Below the pieces are notes generated by a model that worked only from the letters and a program-made list of their open reading frames with translations, searched no databases and was not told where the DNA came from. 64,000 bases of DNA. It comes from Acholoe squamosa. Its lineage: Eukaryota > Annelida > Polychaeta > Phyllodocida > Polynoidae. Numbering within the stretch: the stretch's first letter is position 1; each line of letters opens with the position of its first letter. The stretch lies in assembly GCA_949317995.1 (NCBI GenBank), contig OX439050.1:20104061-20168060 (forward strand), given 5' to 3'. Of the stretch, positions 37,316 to 53,250 are shown in pieces. The position numbers and the translations under genes are program-made.

Positions 37316-40199
37316 TCTCTTGTGTCTATCCTTTTAGGTATTTCAAACAACCTTCTGAACTTTGGTGCTGATTTGAGGTATTTAAATAACTTTGCAAGGA
37401 GATATTGTGATACCAGCAAAAAGAAAATCAAATGCTTCATGTTGCCATGAACATACAGACTCATTTAAATAAATTGCTCCACATTTATTGATCTAAACTT
37501 GTTTCCTGTCACATTAAGATCATTCTTAGCAAAAATGGTGAATATCGGAAGACATTATTTTTCAAGGGTCAATTTGAAGCAAGACTATAGTCTTACCAAA
37601 TTTTTCCACAAATTATCGAAGTTTCTCAGATCTGTCCCATATCTCTTGTGTCTATCCTTTTAGGTATTTCAAACAACCTTTTCGACTTTGGTGCTGATTT
37701 GAGTTATTTAAATAACTTTGCAAGGAGATATTGTGATACCAGCAAAAAAAAAATCAAATGCTTCAGGTTGCCATGAACTAACAGACTCAGCTGAATAAAT
37801 TGCTACACATTTAATCATCTAAACTTGTTTCCTATCACATTAACATCATTCTTAGCAAAAATGGTGAATATCGGAAGACATTATTTTTCAAGGGTCAATT
37901 TGAAGCAAGACTATAGTCTTACCAAATTTTTCCACAAAATATCGAAGTTTCTTGGATCTGTCCCATATCTCTTGTGTATATCCTTTTAGGTATTTCAAAC
38001 AACCTTCTGAACTTTGGTGCTGATTTGAGGTATTTAAATAACTTTGCAAGGAGATATTGTGATACCAGCAAAAAAAAAAATCAAATGCTTCAGGTTGCCA
38101 TGAACCTACAGACTCAGCTGAATAAATTGGTCCACATTTATTCATCTAAACTTGTTTCCTATCACATTAACATCATTCTTAGCAAAAATGGTGAATATCG
38201 GAAGACATTATTTTTCAAGGGTCAATTTGAAGCAAGACTATAGTCTTACCAAATTTTTCCACAAAATATCGAAGTTTCTCAGATCTGTCCCATATTTCTT
38301 GTGTCTATCCTTTTAGGTATTTCAAACAATCTTTTGGACTTTGGTGCTGATTTGAGTTATTTAAATAACTTTGCAAGGAGATATTGTGATACCAGCAAAA
38401 AAAAAAATCAAATGCTTCAGGTTGCCATGAACATACAGACTCAGCTGAATAAATTGCTCCACATTTATTCATCTAAACTTGTTTCCTATCACATTAACAT
38501 CATTCTTAGCAAAAATGGTGAATATCGGAAGACATTATTTTTCAAGGGTCAATTTGAAGCAAGACTATAGTCTTACCAAATTTTTCCACAAAATATCGAA
38601 GTTTCTCGGATCTGTCCCATATCTCTTGTGTCTATCCTTTTAGGTATTTCAAACAACCTTTTGGACTTTGGTGCTGATTTGAGTTATTTAAATAACTTTG
38701 CAAGGAGATATTGTGATACCAGCAAAAAAAAATCAAATGCTTCAGGTTGCCATGAACATACAGACTCAGCTTAATAAATTGCTCCACATTTATTCATCTA
38801 AACTTGTTTCCCATCACATTAAGATCATTCTTAGCAAAAATGGTGAATATCGGAAGACATTATTTTTCAAGGGTCAATTTGAAGCAAGACTATAGTCTTA
38901 CCAAATTTTTCCACAAAATATCGAAGTTTCTTTGATCTGTCCCATATCTCTTGTGTATATCCTTTTAGTTATTTCAAACAACCTTCTGAACTTTGGTGCT
39001 GATTTGAGGTATTTAAATAACTTTGCAAGGAGATATTGTGATACCAGCAAAAAGAAAATCAAATGCTTCAGGTTGCCATGAACATACAGACTCATTTAAA
39101 TAAATTGCTCCACATTTAATCATTTAAACTTGTTTCCTGTCACATTAACATCATTCTTAGCAAAAATGGTGAATATCGGAAGACATTATTTTTCAAGGGT
39201 CAATTTGAAGCAAGACTATAGTCTTACCAAATTTTTCCACAAATTATCGAAGTTTCTCAGATCTGTCCCATATCTCTTGTGTCTATCCTTTTAGGTATTT
39301 CAAACAACCTTTTGGACTTTGGTGCTGATTTGAGTTATTTAAATAACTTTGCAAGGAGATATTGTGATACCAGCAAAAAAAAAAAATCAAATGCTTCAGG
39401 TTGCCATGAACATACAGACTCAGCTGAATAAATTGCTACACATTTATTCATCTAAACTTGTTTCCTATCACATTAAGATCATTCTTAGCAAAAATGGTGA
39501 ATATCGGAAGACATTATTTTTCAAGGGTCAATTTGAAGCAAGACTAGTCTTACCAAATTTTTCCACAAAATATCGAAGTTTCTCAGATCTGTCCCATATC
39601 TCTTGTGTCTATCCTTTTAGGTATTTCAAACAACCTTTTGGACTTTGGTGCTGATTTGAGTTATTTAAATAACTTTGCAAGGAGATATTGTGATACCAGC
39701 AAAAAAAAAAAATCAAATGCTTCAGGTTGCCATGAACATACAGACTCAGCTGAATAAATTGCTCCACATTTATTCATCTAAACTTGTTTCCTATCACATT
39801 AACATCATTCTTAGCAAAAATGGTGAATATCGGAAGACATTATTTTTCAAGGGTCAATTTGAAGCAAGACTATAGTCTTACCAAATTTTTCCACAAAATA
39901 TCGAAGTTTCTCAGATCTGTCCCATATCTCTTGTGTCTATCCTTTTAGTTATTTCAAACAACCTTTTGGACTTTGGTGCTGATTTGAGTTATTTAAATAA
40001 CTTTGCAAGGAGATATTGTGATACCAGCAAAAAAAAAAAAATCAAATGCTTCAGGTTGCCATGAACATACAGACTCAGCTGAATAAATTGCTACACATTT
40101 ATTCATCTAAACTTGTTTCCTATCACATTAAGATCATTCTTAGCAAAAATGGTGAATATCGGAAGACATTATTTTTCAAGGGTCAATTTGAAGGAAGAC

Positions 40200-43100
40200 T
40201 ATAGTCTTACCAAATTTTTCCACAAAATATCGAAGTTTCTCAGATCTGTCCCATATCTCTTGTGTCTATCCTTTTAGTTATTTCAAACAACCTTTTGGAC
40301 TTTGGTGCTGATTTGAGTTATTTAAATAACTTTGCAAGGAGATATTGTGATACCAGCAAAAAAAAAAAAAATCAAATGCTTCAGGTTGCCATGAACATAC
40401 AGACTCAGCTGAATAAATTGCTACACATTTATTCATCTAAACTTGTTTCCTATCACATTAAGATCATTCTTAGCAAAAATGGTGAATATCGGAAGACATT
40501 ATTTTTCAAGGGTCAATTTGAAGGAAGACTATAGTCTTACCAAATTTTTCCACAAAATATCGAAGTTTCTCAGATCTGTCCCATATTTCTTGTGTCTATC
40601 CTTTTAGGTATTTCAAACAACCTTTTGGATTTAGGTGCTGATTTGAGTTATTTAAATAACTTTGCAAGGAGATATTGTGATACCAGCAAAAAAAAAAAAT
40701 CAAATGCTTCAGGTTGCCATGAACATACAGACTCAGCTGAATAAATTGCTCCACATTTATTCATCTAAACTTGTTTCCTATCACATTAACATCATTCTTA
40801 GCAAAAATGGTGAATATCGGAAGACATTATTTTTCAAGGGTCAATTTGAAGCAAGACTATAGTCTTACCAAATTTTTCCACAAAATATCGAAGTTTCTCG
40901 GATCTGTCCCATATCCCTTGTGTCTATCCTTTTAGGTATTTCAAACAACCTTTTGGACTTTGGTGCTGATTTGAGTTATTTAAATAACTTTGCAAGGAGA
41001 TATTGTGATACCAGCAAAAAAAAAAATCAAATGCTTCAGGTTGCCATGAACATACAGACTCAGCTGAATAAATTGCTCCACATTTATTCATCTAAACTTG
41101 TTTCCCATCACATTAAGATCATTCTTAGCAAAAATGGTGAATATCGGAAGACATTATTTTTCAAGGGTCAATTTGAAGCAAGACTATAGTCTTACCAAAT
41201 TTTTCCACAAAATATCGAAGTTTCTCGGATCTGTCCCATATCTCTTGTGTATATCCTTTTAGGTATTTCAAACAACCTTCTGAACTTTGGTGCTGATTTG
41301 AGGTATTTAAATAACTTTGCAAGGAGATATTGTGATACCAGCAAAAAAAAAAAATCAAATGCTTCAGGTTGCCATGAACATACAGACTCAGCTGAATAAA
41401 TTGCTACACATTTATTCATCTAAACTTGTTTCCTATCACATTAACATCATTCTTAGCAAAAATGGTGAATATCGGAAGACATTATTTTTCAAGGGTCAAT
41501 TTGAAGCAAGACTATAGTCTTACCAAATTTTTCCACAAAATATCGAAGTTTCTCAGATCTGTCCCATATCTCTTGTGTCTATCCTTTTAGGTATTTCAAA
41601 CAACCTTTTGGACTTTGGTGCTGATTTGAGTTATTTAAATAACTTTGGAAGGAGATATTGTGATACCAGCAAAAAAAAAATCAAATGCTTCAGGTTGCCA
41701 TGAACATACAGACTCAGCTGAATAAATTGCTCCACATTTATTCATCTAAACTTGTTTCCTATCACATTAACATCATTCTTAGCAAAAATGGTGAATATCG
41801 GAAGACATTATTTTTCAAGGGTCAATTTGAAGCAAGACTATAGTCTTACCAAATTTTTCCACAAAATATCGAAGTTTCTCAGATCTGTCCCATATTTCTT
41901 GTGTCTATCCTTTTAGGTATTTCAAACAACCTTTTGGACTTTGGTGCTGATTTGAGTTATATAAATAACTTTGCAAGGAGATATTGTGATACCAGCAAAA
42001 AAAAAAATCAAATGCTTCAGGTTGCCATGAACATACAGACTCAGCTGAATAAATTGCTCCACATTTATTCATCTAAACTTGTTTCCTATCACATTAACAT
42101 CATTCTTAGCAAAAAGGGGGAATATCGGAAGACATTATTTTTCAAGGGTCAATTTGAAGCAAGACTATAGTCTTACCAAATTTTTCCACAAAATATCGAA
42201 GTTTCTCGGATCTGTCCCATATCTCTTGTGTCTATCCTTTTAGGTATTTCAAACAACCTTTTGGACTTTGGTGCTGATTTGAGTTATTTAAATAACTTTG
42301 CAAGGAGATATTGTGATACCAGCAAAAAAAAAATCAAATGCTTCAGGTTGCCATGAACATACAGACTCAGCTGAATAAATTGCTCCACATTTATTCATCT
42401 AAACTTGTTTCCCATCACATTAAGATCATTCTTAGCAAAAATGGTGAATATCGGAAGACATTATTTTTCAAGGGTCAATTTGAAGCAAGACTATAGTCTT
42501 ACCAAATTTTTCCACAAAATATCGAAGTTTCTCGGATCTGTCCCATATCTCTTGTGTATATCCTTTTAGGTATTTCAAACAACCTTCTGAACTTTGGTGC
42601 TGATTTGAGGTATTTAAATAACTTTGCAAGGAGATATTGTGATACCAGCAAAAAGAAAATCAAATGCTTCAGGTTGCCATGAACATACAGACTCATTTAA
42701 ATAAATTGCTCCACATTTATTCATCTAAACTTGTTTCCTGTCACATTAACATCATTCTTAGCAAAAATGGTGAATATCGGAAGACATTATTTTTCAAGGG
42801 TCAATTTGAAGCAAGACTATAGTCTTACCAAATTTTTCCACAAATTATCGAAGTTTCTCAGATCTGTCCCATATCTCTTGTGTCTATCCTTTTAGGTATT
42901 TCAAACAACCTTTTGGACTTTGGTGCTGATTTGAGTTATTTAAATAACTTTGCAAGGAGATATTGTGATACCAGCAAAAAAAAAAAAAATCAAATGCTTC
43001 AGGTTGCCATGAACATACAGACTCAGCTGAATAAATTGCTACACATTTATTCATCTAAACTTGTTTCCTATCACATTAAGATCATTCTTAGCAAAAATGG

Positions 43101-45490
43101 TGAATATCGGAAGACATTATTTTTCAAGGGTCAATTTGAAGGAAGACTATAGTCTTACCAAATTTTTCCACAAAATATCGAAGTTTCTCAGATCTGTCCC
43201 ATATTTCTTGTGTCTATCCTTTTAGGTATTTCAAACAACCTTTTGGATTTAGGTGCTGATTTGAGTTATTTAAATAACTTTGCAAGGAGATATTGTGATA
43301 CCAGCAAAAAAAAAAAATCAAATGCTTCAGGTTGCCATGAACATACAGACTCAGCTGAATAAATTGCTCCACATTTATTCATCTAAACTTGTTTCCTATC
43401 ACATTAACATCATTCTTAGCAAAAATGGTGAATATCGGAAGACATTATTTTTCAAGGGTCAATTTGAAGCAAGACTATAGTCTTACCAAATTTTTCCACA
43501 AAATATCAAAGTTTCTCGGATCTGTCCCATATCCCTTGTGTCTATCCTTTTAGGTATTTCAAACAACCTTTTGGACTTTGGTGCTGATTTGAGTTATTTA
43601 AATAACTTTGCAAGGAGATATTGTGATACCAGCAAAAAAAAAAAATCAAATGCTTCAGGTTGCCATGAACATACAGACTCAGCTGAATAAATTGCTCCAC
43701 ATTTATTCATCTAAACTTGTTTCCCATCACATTAAGATCATTCTTAGCAAAAATGGTGAATATCGGAAGACATTATTTTTCAAGGGTCAATTTGAAGCAA
43801 GACTATAGTCTTACCAAATTTTTCCACAAAATATCGAAGTTTCTCGGATCTGTCCCATATCTCTTGTGTATATCCTTTTAGGTATTTCAAACAACCTTCT
43901 GAACTTTGGTGCTGATTTGAGGTATTTAAATAACTTTGCAAGGAGATATTGTGATACCAGCAAAAAAAAAAAATCAAATGCTTCAGGTTGCCATGAACAT
44001 ACAGACTCAGCTGAATAAATTGCTACACATTTATTCATCTAAACTTGTTTCCTATCACATTAACATCATTCTTAGCAAAAATGGTGAATATCGGAAGACA
44101 TTATTTTTCAAGGGTCAATTTGAAGCAAGACTATAGTCTTACCAAATTTTTCCACAAAATATCGAAGTTTCTCAGATCTGTCCCATATCTCTTGTGTCTA
44201 TCCTTTTAGGTATTTCAAACAACCTTTTGGACTTTGGTGCTGATTTGAGTTATTTAAATAACTTTGCAAGGAGATATTGTGATACCAGCAAAAAAAAAAT
44301 CAAATGCTTCAGGTTGCCATGAACATACAGACTCAGCTGAATAAATTGCTCCACATTTATTCATCTAAACTTGTTTCCTATCACATTAACATCATTCTTA
44401 GCAAAAATGGTGAATATCGGAAGACATTATTTTTCAAGGGTCAATTTGAAGCAAGACTATAGTCTTACCAAATTTTTCCACAAAATATCGAAGTTTCTCA
44501 GATCTGTCCCATATTTCTTGTGTCTATCCTTTTAGGTATTTCAAACAACCTTTTGGACTTTGGTGCTGATTTGAGTTATTTAAATAACTTTGCAAGGAGA
44601 TATTGTGATACCAGCAAAAAAAAAAATCAAATGCTTCAGGTTGCCATGAACATACAGACTCAGCTGAATAAATTGCTCCACATTTATTCATCTAAACTTG
44701 TTTCCTATCACATTAACATCATTCTTAGCAAAAAGGGGGAATATCGGAAGACATTATTTTTCAAGGGTCAATTTGAAGCAAGACTATAGTCTTACCAAAT
44801 TTTTCCACAAAATATCGAAGTTTCTCGGATCTGTCCCATATCTCTTGTGTCTATCCTTTTAGGTATTTCAAACAACCTTTTGGACTTTGGTGCTGATTTG
44901 AGTTATTTAAATAACTTTGCAAGGAGATATTGTGATACCAGCAAAAAAAAAATCAAATGCTTCAGGTTGCCATGAACATACAGACTCAGCTGAATAAATT
45001 GCTCCACATTTATTCATCTAAACTTGTTTCCCATCACATTAAGATCATTCTTAGCAAAAATGGTGAATATCGGAAGACATTATTTTTCAAGGGTCAATTT
45101 GAAGCAAGACTATAGTCTTACCAAATTTTTCCACAAAATATCGAAGTTTCTCGGATCTGTCCCATATCTCTTGTGTATATCCTTTTAGGTATTTCAAACA
45201 ACCTTCTGAACTTTGGTGCTGATTTGAGGTATTTAAATAACTTTGCAAGGAGATATTGTGATACCAGCAAAAAGAAAATCAAATGCTTCAGGTTGCCATG
45301 AACATACAGACTCATTTAAATAAATTGCTCCACATTTATTCATCTAAACTTGTTTCCTGTCACATTAACATCATTCTTAGCAAAAATGGTGAATATCGGA
45401 AGACATTATTTTTCAAGGGTCAATTTGAAGCAAGACTATAGTCTTACCAAATTTTTCCACAAATTATCGAAGTTTCTCAGATCTGTCCCA
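40200..45490. repeat. 2,619-bp tandem duplication (eight-monomer higher-order repeat)
   Basis: Variants such as GAAGGAAGACTATAG, GGATTTAGGTGCTG and AAAAAGGGGGAATATCGG (near 42112 and 44731) recur at an offset of 2,618-2,619 bp. The one-base difference comes from an A run. Boundaries are approximate. Confidence 0.85.
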
Positions 45491-48400
45491 TATCTCTTGT
45501 GTCTATCCTTTTAGGTATTTCAAACAACCTTTTGGACTTTGGTGCTGATTTGAGTTATTTAAATAACTTTGCAAGGAGATATTGTGATACCAGCAAAAAA
45601 AAAAAATCAAATGCTTCAGGTTGCCATGAACATACAGACTCAGCTGAATAAATTCCTACACATTTATTCATCTAAACTTGTTTCCTATCACATTAAGATC
45701 ATTCTTAGCAAAAATGGTGAATATCGGAAGACATTATTTTTCAAGGGTCAATTTGAAGCAAGACTAGTCTTACCAAATTTTTCCACAAAATATCGAAGTT
45801 TCTCAGATCTGTCCCATATCTCTTGTGTCTATCCTTTTAGGTATTTCAAACAACCTTTTGGACTTTGGTGCTGATTTGAGTTATTTAAATAACTTTGCAA
45901 GGAGATATTGTGATACCAGCAAAAAAAAAAAATCAAATGCTTCAGGTTGCCATGAACATACAGACTCAGCTGAATAAATTGCTCCACATTTATTCATCTA
46001 AACTTGTTTCCTATCACATTAACATCATTCTTAGCAAAAATGGTGAATATCGGAAGACATTATTTTTCAAGGGTCAATTTGAAGCAAGACTATAGTCTTA
46101 CGAAATTTTTCCACAAAATATCGAAGTTTCTCAGATCTGTCCCATATCTCTTGTGTCTATCCTTTTAGGTATTTCAAACAACCTTTTGGACTTTGGTGCT
46201 GATTTGAGTTATTTGAATAACTTTGCAAGGAGATATTGTGATACCAGCAAAAAAAAAAAATCAAATGCTTCAGGTTGCCATGAACATACAGACTCAGCTG
46301 AATAAATTGCTACACATTTATTCATGTAAACTTGTTTCCTATCACATTAAGATCATTCTTAGCAAAAATGGTGAATATCGGAAGACATTATTTTTCAAGG
46401 GTCAATTTGAAGCAAGACTATAGTCTTACCAAATTTTTCCACAAAATATCGAAGTTTCTCAGATCTGTCCCATATTTCTTGTGTCTATCCTTTTAGGTAT
46501 TTCAAACAACCTTTTGGACTTTGGTGCTGATTTGAGTTATTTAAATAACTTTGCAAGGAGATATTGTGATACCAGCAAAAAAAAAAATCAAATGCTTCAG
46601 GTTGCCATGAACATACAGACTCAGCTGAATAAATTGCTCCACATTTATTCATCTAAACTTGTTTCCCATCACATTAAGATCATTCTTAGCAAAAATGGTG
46701 AATATCGGAAGACATTATTTTTCAAGGGTCAATTTGAAGCAAGACTATAGTCTTACCAAATTTTTCCACAAAATATCGAAGTTTCTCGGATCTGTCCCAT
46801 ATCTCTTGTGTATATCCTTTTAGGTATTTCAAACAACCTTCTGAACTTTGGTGCTGATTTGAGGTATTTAAATAACTTTGCAAGGAGATATTGTGATACC
46901 AGCAAAAAGAAAATCAAATGCTTCAGGTTGCCATGAACATACAGACTCATTTAAATAAATTGCTCCACATTTATTCATCTAAACTTGTTTCCTGTCACAT
47001 TAACATCATTCTTAGCAAAAATGGTGAATATCGGAAGACATTATTTTTCAAGGGTCAATTTGAAGCAAGACTATAGTCTTACCAAATTTTTCCACAAATT
47101 ATCGAAGTTTCTCAGATCTGTCCCATATCTCTTGTGTCTATTCTTTTAGGTATTTCAAACAACCTTTTGGACTTTGGTGCTGATTTGAGTTATTTAAATA
47201 ACTTTGCAAGGAGATATTGTGATACCAGCAAAAAAAAAAAAATCAAATGCTTCAGGTTGCCATGAACATACAGACTCAGCTGAATAAATTCCTACACATT
47301 TATTCATCTAAACTTGTTTCCTATCACATTAAGATCATTCTTAGCAAAAATGGTGAATATCGGAAGACATTATTTTTCAAGGGTCAATTTGAAGCAAGAC
47401 TAGTCTTACCAAATTTTTCCACAAAATATCGAAGTTTCTCAGATCTGTCCCATATCTCTTGTGTCTATCCTTTTAGGTATTTCAAACAACCTTTTGGACT
47501 TTGGTGCTGATTTGAGTTATTTAAATAACTTTGCAAGGAGATATTGTGATACCAGCAAAAAAAAAAAATCAAATGCTTCAGGTTGCCATGAACATACAGA
47601 CTCAGCTGAATAAATTGCTCCACATTTATTCATCTAAACTTGTTTCCTATCACATTAACATCATTCTTAGCAAAAATGGTGAATATCGGAAGACATTATT
47701 TTTCAAGGGTCAATTTGAAGCAAGACTATAGTCTTACGAAATTTTTCCACAAAATATCGAAGTTTCTCAGATCTGTCCCATATCTCTTGTGTCTATCCTT
47801 TTAGGTATTTCAAACAACCTTTTGGACTTTGGTGCTGATTTGAGTTATTTGAATAACTTTGCAAGGAGATATTGTGATACCAGCAAAAAAAAAAAATCAA
47901 ATGCTTCAGGTTGCCATGAACATACAGACTCAGCTGAATAAATTGCTACACATTTATTCATCTAAACTTGTTTCCTATCACATTAAGATCATTCTTAGCA
48001 AAAATGGTGAATATCGGAAGACATTATTTTTCAAGGGTCAATTTGAAGCAAGACTATAGTCTTACCAAATTTTTCCACAAAATATCGAAGTTTCTCAGAT
48101 CTGTCCCATATTTCTTGTGTCTATCCTTTTAGGTATTTCAAACAACCTTTTGGACTTTGGTGCTGATTTGAGTTATTTAAATAACTTTGCAAGGAGATAT
48201 TGTGATACCAGCAAAAAAAAAAATCAAATGCTTCAGGTTGCCATGAACATACAGACTCAGCTGAATAAATTGCTCCACATTTATTCATCTAAACTTGTTT
48301 CCCATCACATTAAGATCATTCTTAGCAAAAATGGTGAATATCGGAAGACATTATTTTTCAAGGGTCAATTTGAAGCAAGACTATAGTCTTACCAAATTTT

Positions 48401-48720
48401 TCCACAAAATATCGAAGTTTCTCGGATCTGTCCCATATCTCTTGTGTATATCCTTTTAGGTATTTCAAACAACCTTCTGAACTTTGGTGCTGATTTGAGG
48501 TATTTAAATAACTTTGCAAGGAGATATTGTGATACCAGCAAAAAGAAAATCAAATGCTTCAGGTTGCCATGAACATACAGACTCATTTAAATAAATTGCT
48601 CCACATTTATTCATCTAAACTTGTTTCCAGTCACATTAACATCATTCTTAGCAAAAATGGTGAATATCGGAAGACATTATTTTTCAAGGGTCAATTTGAA
48701 GCAAGACTATAGTCTTACCA
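45450..48720. repeat. 1,636-bp tandem duplication (five-monomer higher-order repeat)
   Basis: AATAAATTCCTACAC (45651, 47287), GAGTTATTTGAATAAC and the 12-bp palindrome monomer repeat in order at a 1,636-bp offset over five monomers. Confidence 0.85.
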
Positions 48721-51700
48721 AGTTTTTCCACAAATTATCGAAGTTTCTCAGATCTGTCCCATATCTCTTGTGTCTATCCTTTTAGGTATTTCAAACAACC
48801 TTTTGGACTTTGGTGCTGATTTGAGTTATTTAAATAACTTTGCAAGGAGATATTGTGATACCAGCAAAAAAAAAAATCAAATGCTTCAGGTTGCCATGAA
48901 CATACAGACTCAGCTGAATAAATTGCTACACATTTATTCATCTAAACTTGTTTCCTATCACATTAAGATTATTCTTAGCAAAAATGGTGAATATCGGAAG
49001 ACATTATTTTTCAAGGGTCAATTTGAAGCAAGACTAGTCTTACCAAATTTTTCCACAAAATATCGAAGTTTCTCAGATCTGTCCCATATCTCTTGTGTCT
49101 ATCCTTTTAGGTATTTCAAACAACCTTTTGGACTTTGGTGCTGATTTGAGTTATTTAAATAACTTTGCAAGGAGATATTGTGATACCAGCAAAAAAAAAA
49201 AAATCAAATGCTTCAGGTTGCCATGAACATACAGACTCAGCTGAATAAATTGCTCCACATTTATTCATCTAAACTTGTTTCCTATCACATTAACATCATT
49301 CTTAGCAAAAATGGTGAATATCGGAAGACATTATTTTTCAAGGGTCAATTTGAAGCAAGACTATAGTCTTACCAAATTTTTCCACAAAATATCGAAGTTT
49401 CTCGGATCTGTCCCATATCTCTTGTGTCTATCCTTTTAGGTATTTCAAACAACCTTTAGGACTTTGGTGCTGATTTGAGTTATTTAAATAACTTTGCAAG
49501 GAGATATTGTGATACCAGCAAAAAAAAAAATCAAATGCTTCAGGTTGCCATGAACATACAGACTCAGCTGAATAAATTGCTCCACATTTATTCATCTAAA
49601 CTTGTTTCCCATCACATTAAGATCATTCTTAGCAAAAATGGTGAATATCGGAAGACATTATTTTTCAAGGGTCAATTTGAAGCAAGACTATAGTCTTACC
49701 AAATTTTTCCACAAAATATCGAAGTTTCTCGGATCTGTCCCATATCTCTTGTGTATATCCTTTTAGGTATTTCAAACAACCTTCTGAACTTTGGTGCTGA
49801 TTTGAGGTATTTAAATAACTTTACAAGGAGATATTGTGATACCAGCAAAAAGAAAATCAAATGCTTCAGGTTGCCATGAACATACAGACTCATTTAAATA
49901 AATTGCTCCACATTTATTCATCTAAACTTGTTTCCTGTCACATTAACATCATTCTTAGCAAAAATGGTGAATATCGGAAGACATTATTTTTCAAGGGTCA
50001 ATTTGAAGCAAGACTATAGTCTTACCAAATTTTTCCACAAATTATCGAAGTTTCTCAGATCTGTCCCATATCTCTTGTGTCTATCCTTTTAGGTATTTCA
50101 AACAACCTTTTGGACTTTGGTGCTGATTTGAGTTATTTAAATAACTTTGCAAGGAGATATTGTGATACCAGCAAAAAAAAAAAATCAAATGCTTCAGGTT
50201 GCCATGAACATACAGACTCAGCTGAATAAATTCCTACACATTTATTCATCTAAACTTGTTTCCTATCACATTAAGATCATTCTTAGCAAAAATGGTGAAT
50301 ATCGGAAGACATTATTTTTCAAGGGTCAATTTGAAGCAAGACTAGTCTTACCAAATTTTTCCACAAAATATCGAAGTTTCTCAGATCTGTCCCATATCTC
50401 TTGTGTCTATCCTTTTAGGTATTTCAAACAACCTTTTGGACTTTGGTGCTGATTTGAGTTATTTAAATAACTTTGCAAGGAGATATTGTGATACCAGCAA
50501 AAAAAAAAAATCAAATGCTTCAGGTTGCCATGAACATACAGACTCAGCTGAATAAATTGCTCCACATTTATTCATCTAAACTTGTTTCCTATCACATTAA
50601 CATCATTCTTAGCAAAAATGGTGAATATCGGAAGACATTATTTTTCAAGGGTCAATTTGAAGCAAGACTATAGTCTTACGAAATTTTTCCACAAAATATC
50701 GAAGTTTCTCAGATCTGTCCCATATCTCTTGTGTCTATCCTTTTAGGTATTTCAAACAACCTTTTGGACTTTGGTGCTGATTTGAGTTATTTGAATAACT
50801 TTGCAAGGAGATATTGCGATACCAGCAAAAAAAAAAAATCAAATGCTTCAGGTTGCCATGAACATACAGACTCAGCTGAATAAATTGCTACACATTTATT
50901 CATCTAAACTTGTTTCCTATCACATTAAGATCATTCTTAGCAAAAATGGTGAATATCGGAAGACATTATTTTTCAAGGGTCAATTTGAAGCAAGACTATA
51001 GTCTTACCAAATTTTTCCACAAAATATCGAAGTTTCTCAGATCTGTCCCATATTTCTTGTGTCTATCCTTTTAGGTATTTCAAACAACCTTTTGGACTTT
51101 GGTGCTGATTTGAGTTATTTAAATAACTTTGCAAGGAGATATTGTGATACCAGCAAAAAAAAAAATCAAATGCTTCAGGTTGCCATGAACATACAGACTC
51201 AGCTGAATAAATTGCTCCACATTTATTCATCTAAACTTGTTTCCTATCACATTAACATCATTCTTAGCAAAAATGGTGAATATCGGAAGACATTATTTTT
51301 CAAGGGTCAATTTGAAGCAAGACTATAGTCTTACCAAATTTTTCCACAAAATATCAAAGTTTCTCGGATCTGTCCCATATCTCTTGTGTCTTTCCTTTTA
51401 GGTATTTCAAACAACCTTTTGGACTTTGGTGCTGATTTGAGTTATTTAAATAACTTTGCAAGGAGATATTGTGATACCAGCAAAAAAAAAAATCAAATGC
51501 TTCAGGTTGCCATGAACATACAGACTCAGCTGAATAAATTGCTCCACATTTATTCATCTAAACTTGTTTCCCATCACATTAAGATCATTCTTAGCAAAAA
51601 TGGTGAATATCGGAAGACATTATTTTTCAAGGGTCAATTTGAAGCAAGACTATAGTCTTACCAAATTTTTCCACAAAATATCGAAGTTTCTCGGATCTGT

Positions 51701-53250
51701 CCCATATCTCTTGTGTATATCCTTTTAGGTATTTCAAACAACCTTCTGAACTTTGGTGCTGATTTGAGGTATTTAAATAACTTTGCAAGGAGATATTGTG
51801 ATACCAGCAAAAAGAAAATCAAATGCTTCAGGTTGCCATGAACATACAGACTCATTTAAATAAATTGCTCCACATTTATTCATCTAAACTTGTTTCCAGT
51901 CACATTAACATCATTCTTAGCAAAAATGGTGAATATCGGAAGACATTATTTTTCAAGGGTCAATTTGAAGCAAGACTATAGTCTTACCAAGTTTTTCCAC
52001 AAATTATCGAAGTTTCTCAGATCTGTCCCATATCTCTTGTGTCTATCCTTTTAGGTATTTCAAACAACCTTTTAGACTTTGGTGCTGATTTGAGTTATTT
52101 AAATAACTTTGCAAGGAGATATTGTGATACCAGCAAAAAAAAAAATCAAATGCTTCAGGTTGCCATGAACATACAGACTCAGCTGAATAAATTGCTACAC
52201 ATTTATTCATCTAAACTTGTTTCCTATCACATTAAGATTATTCTTAGCAAAAATGGTGAATATCGGAAGACATTATTTTTCAAGGGTCAATTTGAAGCAA
52301 GACTAGTCTTACCAAATTTTTCCACAAAATATCGAAGTTTCTCAGATCTGTCCCATATCTCTTGTGTCTATCCTTTTAGGTATTTCAAACAACCTTTTGG
52401 ACTTTGGTGCTGATTTGAGTTATTTAAATAACTTTGCAAGGAGATATTGTGATACCAGCAAAAAAAAAAAATCAAATGCTTCAGGTTGCCATGAACATAC
52501 AGACTCAGCTGAATAAATTGCTCCACATTTATTCATCTAAACTTGTTTCCTATCACATTAACATCATTCTTAGCAAAAATGGTGAATATCGGAAGACATT
52601 ATTTTTCAAGGGTCAATTTGAAGCAAGACTATAGTCTTACCAAATTTTTCCACAAAATATCGAAGTTTCTCGGATCTGTCCCATATCTCTTGTGTCTTTC
52701 CTTTTAGGTATTTCAAACAACCTTTAGGACTTTGGTGCTGATTTGAGTTATTTAAATAACTTTGCAAGGAGATATTGTGATACCAGCAAAAAAAAAAAAT
52801 CAAATGCTTCAGGTTGCCATGAACATACAGACTCAGCTGAATAAATTGCTCCACATTTATTCATCTAAACTTGTTTCCCATCACATTAAGATCATTCTTA
52901 GCAAAAATGGTGAATATCGGAAGACATTATTTTTCAAGGGTCAATTTGAAGCAAGACTATAGTCTTACCAAATTTTTCCACAAAATATCGAAGTTTCTCG
53001 GATCTGTCCCATATCTCTTGTGTATATCCTTTTAGGTATTTCAAACAACCTTCTGAACTTTGGTGCTGATTTGAGGTATTTAAATAACTTTGCAAGGAGA
53101 TATTGTGATACCAGCAAAAAGAAAATCAAATGCTTCAGGTTGCCATGAACATACAGACTCATTTAAATAAATTGCTCCACATTTATTCATCTAAACTTGT
53201 TTCCAGTCACATTAACATCATTCTTAGCAAAAATGGTGAATATCGGAAGA
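48117..53250. repeat. 3,269-bp higher-order repeat (ten monomers)
   Basis: Monomers at 48117-49900 recur at 51386-53170 with a constant offset of 3,269 bp. They include CCAGTCACATT, ACCAAGTTTTTCC, AAGATTATTCTTAGC and CAACCTTTAGGACTTTGG. The five-monomer group at 45.5-48.7 kb is also partly repeated inside this interval (near 50147-51330), so the repeats are nested. Confidence 0.75.
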